Shown here piece after piece: positions 55,752 to 62,605 of a DNA stretch of 64,000 nucleotides (the stretch's first letter is position 1; each line of letters begins with the position of its first letter). A program made the position numbers and the translations under genes. The notes below the pieces were generated by a model. The model had not been told where the DNA came from. It worked only from the letters and a program-made list of their open reading frames with translations, and did no database searches. This stretch comes from JAHJQZ01 sp963676075 (GTDB taxonomy: Bacteria; Pseudomonadota; Alphaproteobacteria; Rhizobiales; Devosiaceae), in assembly GCA_963676075.2 (NCBI GenBank), contig CAXXNZ010000030.1, positions 1-64,000 on the forward strand, read 5' to 3'.

Positions 55752-56747
55752 TCAGTGCTGGGCATCGAGCGCTTCATTGATCCATTCGTCGGCCTTGGCC
55801 GTCACTTCGTCATCGGGCAGCAGCAAGGGCGTATCGGGAACGATCAGGTCCTCGAAACCGGCCGGCGTCTCGGGCAGGTCCACCACCGGATACATCCAGT
55901 TGGTGTCCGGAATGATCGTCTGCGCCTCCGGCGTCACCAGCCAGGTGAGGAATTGCTGCGCCAGCTCCTTGTTGGGCGAGGACTTCAACACGCCGGCGAC
56001 CTCGACCTGCATGTAATGGCCTTCCTCGAATGGCGCGGCGGCATAGTTCAAGTCGTTGTCGGCGACGATGTGATAGGCCGGCGAGGTGGTGTAGCTCAGC
56101 ACCATGTCGGCTTCGCCCTTCAGGAACAGCGAATAGGCCGCCGACCAGTCGGGCGCCATGGTGACGACATGCGGCCACATGGCTTTCCAGACGCCCGCCG
56201 CCTTGTCGCCGTACGCTGCCTTGATCCACAGCACCAACCCGAGGCCGGGGGTGTCGGCGCGTGGGTCCTCGATGAGGATCTTGAGATCCTTGGCGGCGTT
56301 GAGCGCTTCAAAGCTCGTCGGCGGTTCAGGCAGCTTGGTGGTGTTGTAGATGAAGGCGAAATAGCCCCAGTCGAACGGGACGAACTCTTTGTCATCCCAG
56401 GCAATGGGCAGGTTGAGCCCGGAGGTATCGACGCCGCTTTCGGCGAACAGGCCGGTTGCCCGCGCCTGGCCGGTGACCGAGGTGTCGAGGCCGACAATGA
56501 TGTCGGCGCTGGTCGATTTGCCCTCGAGCTGGACGCGCCGCAAGGCGCCGATCGAGGAATCGGTGGCAACGAAATTGACCGTGCAGCCGCACTTGGCCTC
56601 GAACGCCGCCTTGAGCTGCGGGCCGGGGCCCCAGTCGGCGGCAAAGGAGTCATAGGTGTAAATGGTGAGTTCGGGCTTGTCCGCGGCAAGAGCCGCGGGG
56701 CCGGACAGCGTCAGGAGCAAAGCTGCCAAAACAAGATTGCGGATCAT
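55752..56747 (-). CDS. thiB: Thiamine-binding periplasmic protein ThiB (TbpA)
   Basis: A 331-residue solute-binding protein. The signal peptide is MIRNLVLAALLLTLSGPAALA, followed by ADKPELTIYTYDSFAADWGPGP, characteristic of ThiB, and YTTSPAYHI, IPDTNWMYPVV later. It delivers thiamine, TMP or TPP to ThiP. AAGGA lies seven bases before the ATG. A TPP riboswitch 77 bp upstream shows that the operon responds to thiamine pyrophosphate. Confidence 0.94.
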   Translation of the reverse strand: MIRNLVLAALLLTLSGPAALAADKPELTIYTYDSFAADWGPGPQLKAAFEAKCGCTVNFVATDSSIGALRRVQLEGKSTSADIIVGLDTSVTGQARATGLFAESGVDTSGLNLPIAWDDKEFVPFDWGYFAFIYNTTKLPEPPTSFEALNAAKDLKILIEDPRADTPGLGLVLWIKAAYGDKAAGVWKAMWPHVVTMAPDWSAAYSLFLKGEADMVLSYTTSPAYHIVADNDLNYAAAPFEEGHYMQVEVAGVLKSSPNKELAQQFLTWLVTPEAQTIIPDTNWMYPVVDLPETPAGFEDLIVPDTPLLLPDDEVTAKADEWINEALDAQH

Positions 56748-56823
56748 TGTCCGTATCCTTTCGGTTTCGGCATGCGAGTGATCGAAAGTTTCGGCGGCAG
56801 GGGATCAACGAGACTGACCGCTT

Positions 56824-56909
56824 GCCGTCTCGTACTTCCTCCGCCAGCATGACCTGGTTCAGGTTCCATGGGTTTTTCTCAGCCCTTTTGGGCACCCCAG
56901 CGAGACGGC
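56824..56909 (-). promoter_or_regulatory. TPP riboswitch (THI element) of thiBPQ
   Basis: On the minus strand the P1 stem CGTCTCG/CGAGACG closes an aptamer with the conserved GGGGTGCCC...GGGCTGAGA, CCATGGAACCTGAACC and GGTCATGCTGGCGGAGGAA segments (parts named separately). P1 has 9 bp (56824-56832 with 56901-56909). Downstream, GTCTCG (56809-56814) can pair with the 3' arm of P1, giving a plausible alternative structure. High TPP should lower thiBPQ expression. Confidence 0.95.
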
Positions 56910-56935
56910 GCGACACTAGGTTAAGGAAAACCCCG

Positions 56936-57631
56936 ATGCAATCCCCCTCATCCAGCCACGGTGACGCGGTGGAGATCGTCAGCGACACGCCGGTGGTGAT
57001 CGTCGGCGGTGGCGATCTCGATGCCGCGCTTCTCAACCGCTTCGCCAAGGACGGCGCCATGATCGTTGGCGCCGATGGCGGGGCGGACGCCGCGCTTGCC
57101 GCCGGAGTGACGCCGGATCTGGTCATCGGCGACCTCGACTCGCTCTCGGACGTTTCGGCGTGGCAGCAAAGGACCCGCGTCATTCGCATCGCCGAACAGG
57201 AGACCACCGATTTCGAGAAGTGTCTTTACTCGGTTTCGGCACCGGTCACGCTGGCGCTCGGTATGACCGGCAAGCGCTTCGACCACACGCTTGCCGCCCT
57301 GCATGCGGTCACCCGCTATGGCGGCGAACGGCGGATCATTCTTGTCGACGGTGTCGATGTGGCGCTCTCGCTCTCTGGCGGTTTCGATATCGATCTGCCG
57401 GCAGACACGCGGGTGTCCGTCTATCCGCTGGAAAGGGTGGATTTTGCCGGTTCCGAGGGGCTGGCCTACCCGCTGACCGGTTTGACCCTCATGCCGGGCC
57501 TCAGGACCGGCACCTCCAACCGGGCGCTCGGCGGACCGGTCAGGATACGGACTGCGCCGGAATCGTCTGGTGTCTACCTTCTCGTGTTGCCGCTTAAGGC
57601 GCTCGATATACTCATTTCAGCCTCTCTGTAA
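56936..57631 (+). CDS. Thiamine pyrophosphokinase
   Basis: A 231-residue protein that makes TPP from thiamine and ATP. Motifs are VGADGGADAALAAGVTPDLVIGDLDSLSD (core GADGGAD and IGDLDS near residues 42-68), QETTDFEKCL (near 88-97) and TGKRFDHTLA (near 110-119). The start ATG 56936 follows AAGGAAA; the longer open frame upstream runs antisense to the riboswitch. It is divergent from thiBPQ, so salvage import and activation of thiamine are side by side. Confidence 0.92.
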   Translation: MQSPSSSHGDAVEIVSDTPVVIVGGGDLDAALLNRFAKDGAMIVGADGGADAALAAGVTPDLVIGDLDSLSDVSAWQQRTRVIRIAEQETTDFEKCLYSVSAPVTLALGMTGKRFDHTLAALHAVTRYGGERRIILVDGVDVALSLSGGFDIDLPADTRVSVYPLERVDFAGSEGLAYPLTGLTLMPGLRTGTSNRALGGPVRIRTAPESSGVYLLVLPLKALDILISASL

Positions 57632-57828
57632 AAAATTGACAATTTGACGCGCCCACTGCGCGGTTCTGTCATTGGCTTGATGAACGAATTCATGCGATTT
57701 GTTTGATCAGTGTCATTCCGGGGCGTCCTTCAATGCTCTAGAAGACGCCTCGAACGTTCTGGACCGGAAAATCGGCGGGAACGGCGCGGCTTTTGCTGCC
57801 GCTGAAAATACTTAGGGAGGAAGACCAA

Positions 57829-58380
57829 ATGAAACTTGCCAATCCGGCACCGCTCGGGCTGACGGGCTTTGCCCTGACGACCTGCATGCTTTCAATGGTG
57901 AATGCCGGACTGTTCCCCGGTGAGGCTGTCCCCATGGTGCTTGCCAGTGCCTTTGCCTTTGGCGGCACGGCCCAGATATTGGCCGGCCTGATGGAAATGC
58001 CGCGCGGCAACACTTTCGGTTTTGTGGCGTTCAGCTCCTACGGGGCCTTCTGGTGGACCTACGCGCTGTTCATGCTGTTCTTCGCCGAAGGCGTACCTGG
58101 CTCCTTCGTCGGCTGGTGGCTGCTGCTCTGGGGATTCTTCACCCTGATGATGTGGTTTGCATCGCTTCCGCTCAATCGCGCCCTGCAGTCGGTGTTCCTG
58201 GCGCTGTGGATCACCTTCTTCCTGCTGGCGATCAAGGACCTGACCGGCATCGACTGGATTGGCGTGCTCGGCGGCTACATGGGCCTGCTGACAGCGGCTC
58301 TGGCTTTCTACCTGGCCGCAGCCGAGATCATCAACGAAACCCATGGGCGCACCATTCTGCCGATCGGCGCCAAGGGCTGA
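57829..58380 (+). CDS. satP: Acetate/succinate transporter SatP (GPR1/FUN34/YaaH family)
   Basis: A 183-residue membrane protein with six helices. It begins with the family signature NPAPLGLTGFALTT (residues 4-17), followed by FAFGGTAQILAGLMEMPRGNTFG and FSSYGAFWWTYA, matching the conserved pore segments. It imports acetate or succinate with protons. A strong ribosome site AGGGAGGAAG precedes ATG 57829. It is monocistronic; an inverted repeat (GGGAACGG/CCGTTCCC at 58392-58422) follows. Confidence 0.92.
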   Translation: MKLANPAPLGLTGFALTTCMLSMVNAGLFPGEAVPMVLASAFAFGGTAQILAGLMEMPRGNTFGFVAFSSYGAFWWTYALFMLFFAEGVPGSFVGWWLLLWGFFTLMMWFASLPLNRALQSVFLALWITFFLLAIKDLTGIDWIGVLGGYMGLLTAALAFYLAAAEIINETHGRTILPIGAKG

Positions 58381-58714
58381 CCGGACACGCCGGGAACGGA
58401 GAGCTTGCGTCTTCCCGTTCCCCTGCCGGCGGGTGGTGACCCGCAGGCAACACCCCTTCGCGCCGGCGTCCGCAGCGCCTGCGCAGGACGTCATCAGGTG
58501 ACGTCAAAACCGGATCTGTCCGGGGGCATTTCGCAGCGTCAGATCGCGCGGCGCCCGGACAGGTTCCGTCGAGTAGACGGACTATAGGGGGGGAGCGGCG
58601 GCGCTTCGGCGTCGCCGCAACTTTGCTGTTTTTCATGGTCGTGGACACAGTGACAGCAAAGGCGCGGAGGAATGGTCTAGGCGCGCCTGTGTTCAGATGT
58701 CGGGTTCTGCGCAA
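58381..58714. other. Structured intergenic region between satP and rpoH
   Basis: No open frame is convincing. Several perfect hairpins occur in a row: GGGAACGG/CCGTTCCC (58392-58422), GACGTCA-TCAGG-TGACGTC, CCGGA-TCTG-TCCGG and TCCGTC-GAGTA-GACGGA (between about 58487 and 58582). The density suggests a structured RNA or a repeat element. I could not match it to a known RNA. Confidence 0.4.
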
Positions 58715-58719
58715 AAGCA

Positions 58720-58746
58720 AAACCCCGGCACGGTTGCGCCAGGGTT
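58720..58746 (-). terminator. Rho-independent terminator after rpoH
   Basis: On the minus strand AACCCTGGC-GCAACC-GTGCCGGGGTTTT forms an imperfect stem with a T-run, 29 bp past the rpoH stop. Confidence 0.75.
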
Positions 58747-58774
58747 CACATGATCGACCAACTTGCTGAACGCC

Positions 58775-59665
58775 TCAGGCGTCCTCGGTTTCTTCCTGGC
58801 GCTCACGGACGGCTTTCTGCACCGCCTCCTGCACCTTTTCGAAGGCACGCACCTCAATCTGGCGGATGCGCTCGCGCGAGACATTGTGCTCCTGGGCCAG
58901 TTCTTCCAGCGTCAGCGGATTGTCGCGCAGGCGACGTGCCTCGAAAATGGCGCGCTCGCGCTCGTTGAGAACATTGAGGGCCTCGGACAGCAAGGCCATC
59001 CGGTCGTCCTTTTCCTCACTGTCGCCGAGCACTTCTTCCTGGTTCGGCGTCTCGTCCTGCAGCCAGTCCTGCCACTGGGTCGAGCCTTCGTCGGTGCGCA
59101 TCGGCGCATTGAGCGAGGAATCGCCGGAAAGCCGCGCGTTCATCGCCACGACCTCGTCTTCCGAGACATGCAGCGTCGTGGCGATCTGCTTGATCTGGTC
59201 GGGATGGAGCGACCCGTTGTCGAGGGCGGCGATCTGGCCCTTGATGCGGCGAAGGTTGAAGAACAGGCGCTTTTGCGCCGCTGTGGTGCCGATCTTCACC
59301 AGCGACCACGACCTGAGGACATATTCCTGGATGGCGGCGCGGATCCACCACATGGCGTAAGTGGCAAGCCGGAAGCCCTTGTCGGGCTCGAAACGCTTGA
59401 CCGCGTGCATCAGCCCGACATTGCCTTCGGAAATGACTTCCGAGACCGGAAGGCCGTAGCCGCGATAGCCCATGGCGATCTTGGCCACGAGGCGCAAATG
59501 CGAGGTGATGAGCTTGTGAGCCGCTTCCGGGTCTTCATGCTCCCGGTAGCGCTTGGCCAGCATGAATTCTTCGTCCGGCTCCAACATAGGAAACTTGCGA
59601 ATTTCCTGAAGATAGCGAGACAGCCCGCCTTCGCTCGACAGGACGGGCAAATTGGTTTGGGTCAT
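58775..59665 (-). CDS. rpoH: RNA polymerase heat-shock sigma factor RpoH (sigma-32)
   Basis: A 296-residue sigma factor. Region 2 includes SEGNVGLMHAVKRFEPDKGFRLATYAMWWIRAAIQEY (core FRLATYAMWWIRAAIQ), the RpoH box QKRLFFNLRRIK follows near residues 131-142, and region 4.2 is LTLEELAQEHNVSRERIRQIEVRAFEKV. It directs transcription of chaperone and protease genes. A -10 like CTATAT (minus strand, 59755-59760) lies about 95 bp upstream. Rhizobia often carry two rpoH genes; only one is here. Confidence 0.96.
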   Translation of the reverse strand: MTQTNLPVLSSEGGLSRYLQEIRKFPMLEPDEEFMLAKRYREHEDPEAAHKLITSHLRLVAKIAMGYRGYGLPVSEVISEGNVGLMHAVKRFEPDKGFRLATYAMWWIRAAIQEYVLRSWSLVKIGTTAAQKRLFFNLRRIKGQIAALDNGSLHPDQIKQIATTLHVSEDEVVAMNARLSGDSSLNAPMRTDEGSTQWQDWLQDETPNQEEVLGDSEEKDDRMALLSEALNVLNERERAIFEARRLRDNPLTLEELAQEHNVSRERIRQIEVRAFEKVQEAVQKAVRERQEETEDA

Positions 59666-59760
59666 TACAATCCCCCTGAGGCACGCCCCCGAAGGCGACG
59701 AGCCGGTTCATGGCACGTCCTTGATCGGCACGTGCCGGGCAAACAGATATCACCATATAG
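59666..59760 (-). promoter_or_regulatory. rpoH leader with -10 element and palindrome
   Basis: CTATAT at 59755-59760 (minus strand) is a good -10, with only a weak -35. The transcribed leader of about 85 bases contains GGCACGTGCC (59728-59737) and a second GGACGTGCC copy, which can form alternative stems. CAGGGGGAT is the ribosome site. A temperature-responsive fold is possible but not shown. Confidence 0.45.
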
Positions 59761-59849
59761 GCAGGAATTTGTTCATTTCACCCCCTGCAACCGCTTCAAT
59801 CGCAACAAGGTGATTAACCGCTTACCAGCCCCCGCCCGAAAAACAGGGC

Positions 59850-60875
59850 TCAGCGCCGTTTCGGCACCGCCTGATTGTAGGGCGACAGCGTCTGTTCGAG
59901 CTTGCCGAGATCTGCCGGCAGGTCCGATTCAAACACCATTTCCTCGCCGGTTTTCGGGTGCTCGAACCCCAAAAGCCGCGCATGCAGGGCCTGGTGTCCC
60001 AGTCCGGTGATGACTGCGGCCAGGTTGTCGGGCAGGCGGTTCACCTTGGTGGCAAAGCCCGGGGCATAAAGCTGATCGGACAGCAGCGGATGCCCCATGT
60101 GGGCCATGTGGACGCGGATCTGGTGCGTACGTCCGGTTTCGAGCAGGCAATCGATGCGCGTGATGTCCCACCCCTCGCCCTGGTAGCGCGCAACGGTCTC
60201 GTAATGGGTGATGGCCTCGCGGCCGTCCTTCCTGACCGCCTGTTTCAGCCGGTTGTTGGCATCGCGCCCCAGCGGAGCGGAAATGGTGCCGGTGTGCGCC
60301 TGCACCCGTCCCCATGCGAACGCCGTGTAGATACGCTCGAGCGGGCCGGTGCGGCCATGATCGGCGAATTGCTGCTGCAGATTGTGAAGGGTGCGCTCGG
60401 TCTTGGCGACAACCATCACCCCGGAGGTGTCCTTGTCGAGGCGGTGTACGATGCCGGGCCGTTTGACGCCGCCGATGCCGACAAGCGTATCGCCGCAATG
60501 ATGGAGCAGGGCGTTGACCAGCGTGCCAGAGGGCGAGCCGGGGGCCGGGTGGACGACCATGCCGACCGGCTTGTCGATGACGATCAGGTACTGATCCTCG
60601 TAAAGCACGGTGAGCGGGATGTTCTCGGGCTTGGGTTCGGCGTCCTCGGGCTGCGGGGCGACAAGCACCGCCAGATCGCCCTCGCTCATCTTGAATTTCG
60701 GCTCCCCACACTGGGCGCCATTGACCGAAACGGCGCCCTTGAGGATCAAATCCTTGATGCGGTTGCGGCTGAAATCTGCCAGCGCCCCGGCCAGAAAGGC
60801 ATCGAGGCGTTTGCCAGCGTCTTCGAGGCCGGCTACAACCTCGAACGCGAATTCCTCGCCGAAATCATCGACCAT
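59850..60875 (-). CDS. rluD: 23S rRNA pseudouridine synthase RluD
   Basis: A 341-residue protein. An S4 RNA-binding domain (RLDAFLAGALADFSRNRIKDLILKGAVSVNG; core FSRNRIKDLI) is followed by the catalytic domain with VHRLDKDTSGVMVVAKT (Asp in HRLDKDTSG near residues 147-155) and TGRTHQIRVHMAHMGHPLLSD-type motif III (core GRTHQIRVHM). It modifies helix 69 of 23S rRNA. The start codon overlaps that of the divergent gene (bases CATG at 60873-60876). Confidence 0.93.
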   Translation of the reverse strand: MVDDFGEEFAFEVVAGLEDAGKRLDAFLAGALADFSRNRIKDLILKGAVSVNGAQCGEPKFKMSEGDLAVLVAPQPEDAEPKPENIPLTVLYEDQYLIVIDKPVGMVVHPAPGSPSGTLVNALLHHCGDTLVGIGGVKRPGIVHRLDKDTSGVMVVAKTERTLHNLQQQFADHGRTGPLERIYTAFAWGRVQAHTGTISAPLGRDANNRLKQAVRKDGREAITHYETVARYQGEGWDITRIDCLLETGRTHQIRVHMAHMGHPLLSDQLYAPGFATKVNRLPDNLAAVITGLGHQALHARLLGFEHPKTGEEMVFESDLPADLGKLEQTLSPYNQAVPKRR

Positions 60876-61227
60876 GTCACAATCCGATCCGAAAACTGAA
60901 CAGCCCGAAGACGAACTGCCGCCCGATGCAAAGGCCATCATCATGAAGGCGCGGCGATCCTTCGGGGTCTCGATCGCCATCCTGCTTTTGGGGTTTATCG
61001 CTGTTGTCGGTGCGCTTGTCTATCGCGCCTACCGCGACAGTGGCGAACCGGATACGCGCTACGCACTTGAGCAGGCCATTCTGCCAGCGGGAGCCGACCT
61101 GGTTTCTGCCTCAACGGCGGAAGGAATGGTGACGCTGGCCTATACGATCGACGGCAAGACCGAGATCCGTATCCTGGACGGCAAGACCGGCGAACTCGTC
61201 AGCCAGTTCGCGGTGGTCGCGGAATAA
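60874..61227 (+). CDS. Small single-pass membrane protein next to rluD (DUF6476-like)
   Basis: A 117-residue protein with a polar N-terminus (MSQSDPKTEQPEDELPPDAK), one helix at about 31-51 (VSIAILLLGFIAVVGALVYRAY) and a small beta-rich C-terminal domain (MVTLAYTIDGKTEIRILDGKTGELV). Small membrane proteins of this layout next to rluD recur in alphaproteobacteria; the DUF6476 label is from memory. Its ATG shares two bases with the rluD start on the other strand, so the two promoters must lie inside each other's coding regions. Confidence 0.75.
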   Translation: MSQSDPKTEQPEDELPPDAKAIIMKARRSFGVSIAILLLGFIAVVGALVYRAYRDSGEPDTRYALEQAILPAGADLVSASTAEGMVTLAYTIDGKTEIRILDGKTGELVSQFAVVAE

Positions 61228-61231
61228 CCTA

Positions 61232-62362
61232 CTATTGCCGCGCCTGGATTTCCCGCAGCGCCGCCATGCGGTCCGACAGGGTGCTGCGGCGTGAGGGGTC
61301 GACGCTCGCTTCGGCCAGTTCCGGCTCGGAAAACGCATCGTCGTCGGCGAACTTGCGGATCTTGTCGAACAGGCTTTCCTCGTCCGCCGGCGCCACGCCG
61401 CCATCGACGGCATAGACCAGACGGCTGACATCGGAGGCGATGTCGTTGAGCCGCTCGCGCAGATGGGCCAGATCGACGCGCTCGTCCTCCCAGCCGTCGA
61501 GAACGGAGTTCTCGATCTCCTGGATTTTCTGGCGCAGGGTTTCGGCCTCTTCTTCCAGCGTCAGCTTCTCCGCCAGCAGCTCGGCATGGCGATCGTCTTC
61601 GCTCGCCAGCGTCTGCTCGGTTTCGTGCAACAGCGAATTGAGTCGGTTCTCTGCGCTGGCAATGCGCGCCTCGGCCTCGGTCAGGGCCATTGACGAGGCG
61701 TCGGTCTCATCGGACTTGCGCGACAGCGCCTGCCGCAACTCGCTGACGGCCCGGGCCGCCGCGCTCGAATCCTGTTCGGCGTTTTCGAGCCGCCGCAACA
61801 GTTGCCGGGCCTGGGTCTCGAAGAAATTGGCCCGGTCGCGCTCGGCCGTCAGATCGGCATAGAGCTGGTCGATATCGGGGACGTTGGAGAATTCGCCACC
61901 ACCGCGCGCCGACTCGAGTTCGTCCGACAGGTTGGCGTAATCCCGGTCGCGCATTCTCAGGCGCTGCGCCAGATCGGCGCCATGCTTTTCGAGCTCCATG
62001 ATGCGCGATTTGAGCTCGTTTTCGCGCTGTTCCAGTTCCTCGACGATGGTCAGCTTCTCGTCGCGCTCGGACTTGGCCTGGGCCAGTTCGGCCTTGCGAT
62101 GGGTAATCTCGACGACCTGCTCGGCGAGCCGGGACCTCAGGGATTCGACATTGCGCTCGAGCCGACGGGTCGACAGCGCGAATTCGGCACGCAACTGGTC
62201 CTTGTCGGCGCGGAACTCCGCCATGGTGATCGGTGTTGCCGCCTCGATACGCTTCTTGGTCAGCCGGACGGCACGTCGCCAGACGGCCGGCACGATCATC
62301 AGCGCCAGCAAGCTGGCGGCGAGAAACCCAAGGACAAAATACATTATCGTCTCGATCAGCAT
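61232..62362 (-). CDS. Membrane-anchored coiled-coil protein
   Basis: A 376-residue protein with one N-terminal helix (IMYFVLGFLAASLLALMIVPAVW, residues about 6-28). Then comes a basic segment (RRAVRLTKKRIEAATPITMAEFRADKDQLRAEFA), and nearly 250 residues of coiled coil, ending in a short acidic tail. Proteins of this kind with the ITMAEFRADKDQLRAEFA block are conserved in Rhizobiales, function unknown to me. It is convergent with the small gene at 60874 and divergent from trkH. Confidence 0.8.
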   Translation of the reverse strand: MLIETIMYFVLGFLAASLLALMIVPAVWRRAVRLTKKRIEAATPITMAEFRADKDQLRAEFALSTRRLERNVESLRSRLAEQVVEITHRKAELAQAKSERDEKLTIVEELEQRENELKSRIMELEKHGADLAQRLRMRDRDYANLSDELESARGGGEFSNVPDIDQLYADLTAERDRANFFETQARQLLRRLENAEQDSSAAARAVSELRQALSRKSDETDASSMALTEAEARIASAENRLNSLLHETEQTLASEDDRHAELLAEKLTLEEEAETLRQKIQEIENSVLDGWEDERVDLAHLRERLNDIASDVSRLVYAVDGGVAPADEESLFDKIRKFADDDAFSEPELAEASVDPSRRSTLSDRMAALREIQARQ

Positions 62363-62449
62363 CGATGTTCCCGTCGCGTTTCGGGACTGTGGTGCACAAA
62401 GTCACTGCGTGGCCGGCAAGCATCGCAGAGTACACTGCTAAAGGCCATG

Positions 62450-62465
62450 TTTACCTCTTATTAAC
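62450..62465. promoter_or_regulatory. Near-consensus CtrA-type box
   Basis: TTTA-CCTCTTA-TTAAC, one mismatch from TTAA-N7-TTAAC, about 90 bp upstream of the coiled-coil gene and 140 bp upstream of trkH. Confidence 0.35.
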
Positions 62466-62605
62466 CTTACCGGAAAGTGAATGGATCCCTATGCCCGTGC
62501 AACAAACTGGCTTGCGCACCAGCGACAGCACGCTCGAAATGCGGGATCGTGCGTGCTAAAAGCCGCGAACCTGACGATGCGGGGATCCTGGGAGACCCAA
62601 GCCAA

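Noticed and set aside
58425..58600. RNase P RNA or tmRNA considered for the hairpin-rich region
   Set aside because: The conserved RNase P segments (GAGGAAAGTCC) and a tmRNA tag frame are absent on both strands.
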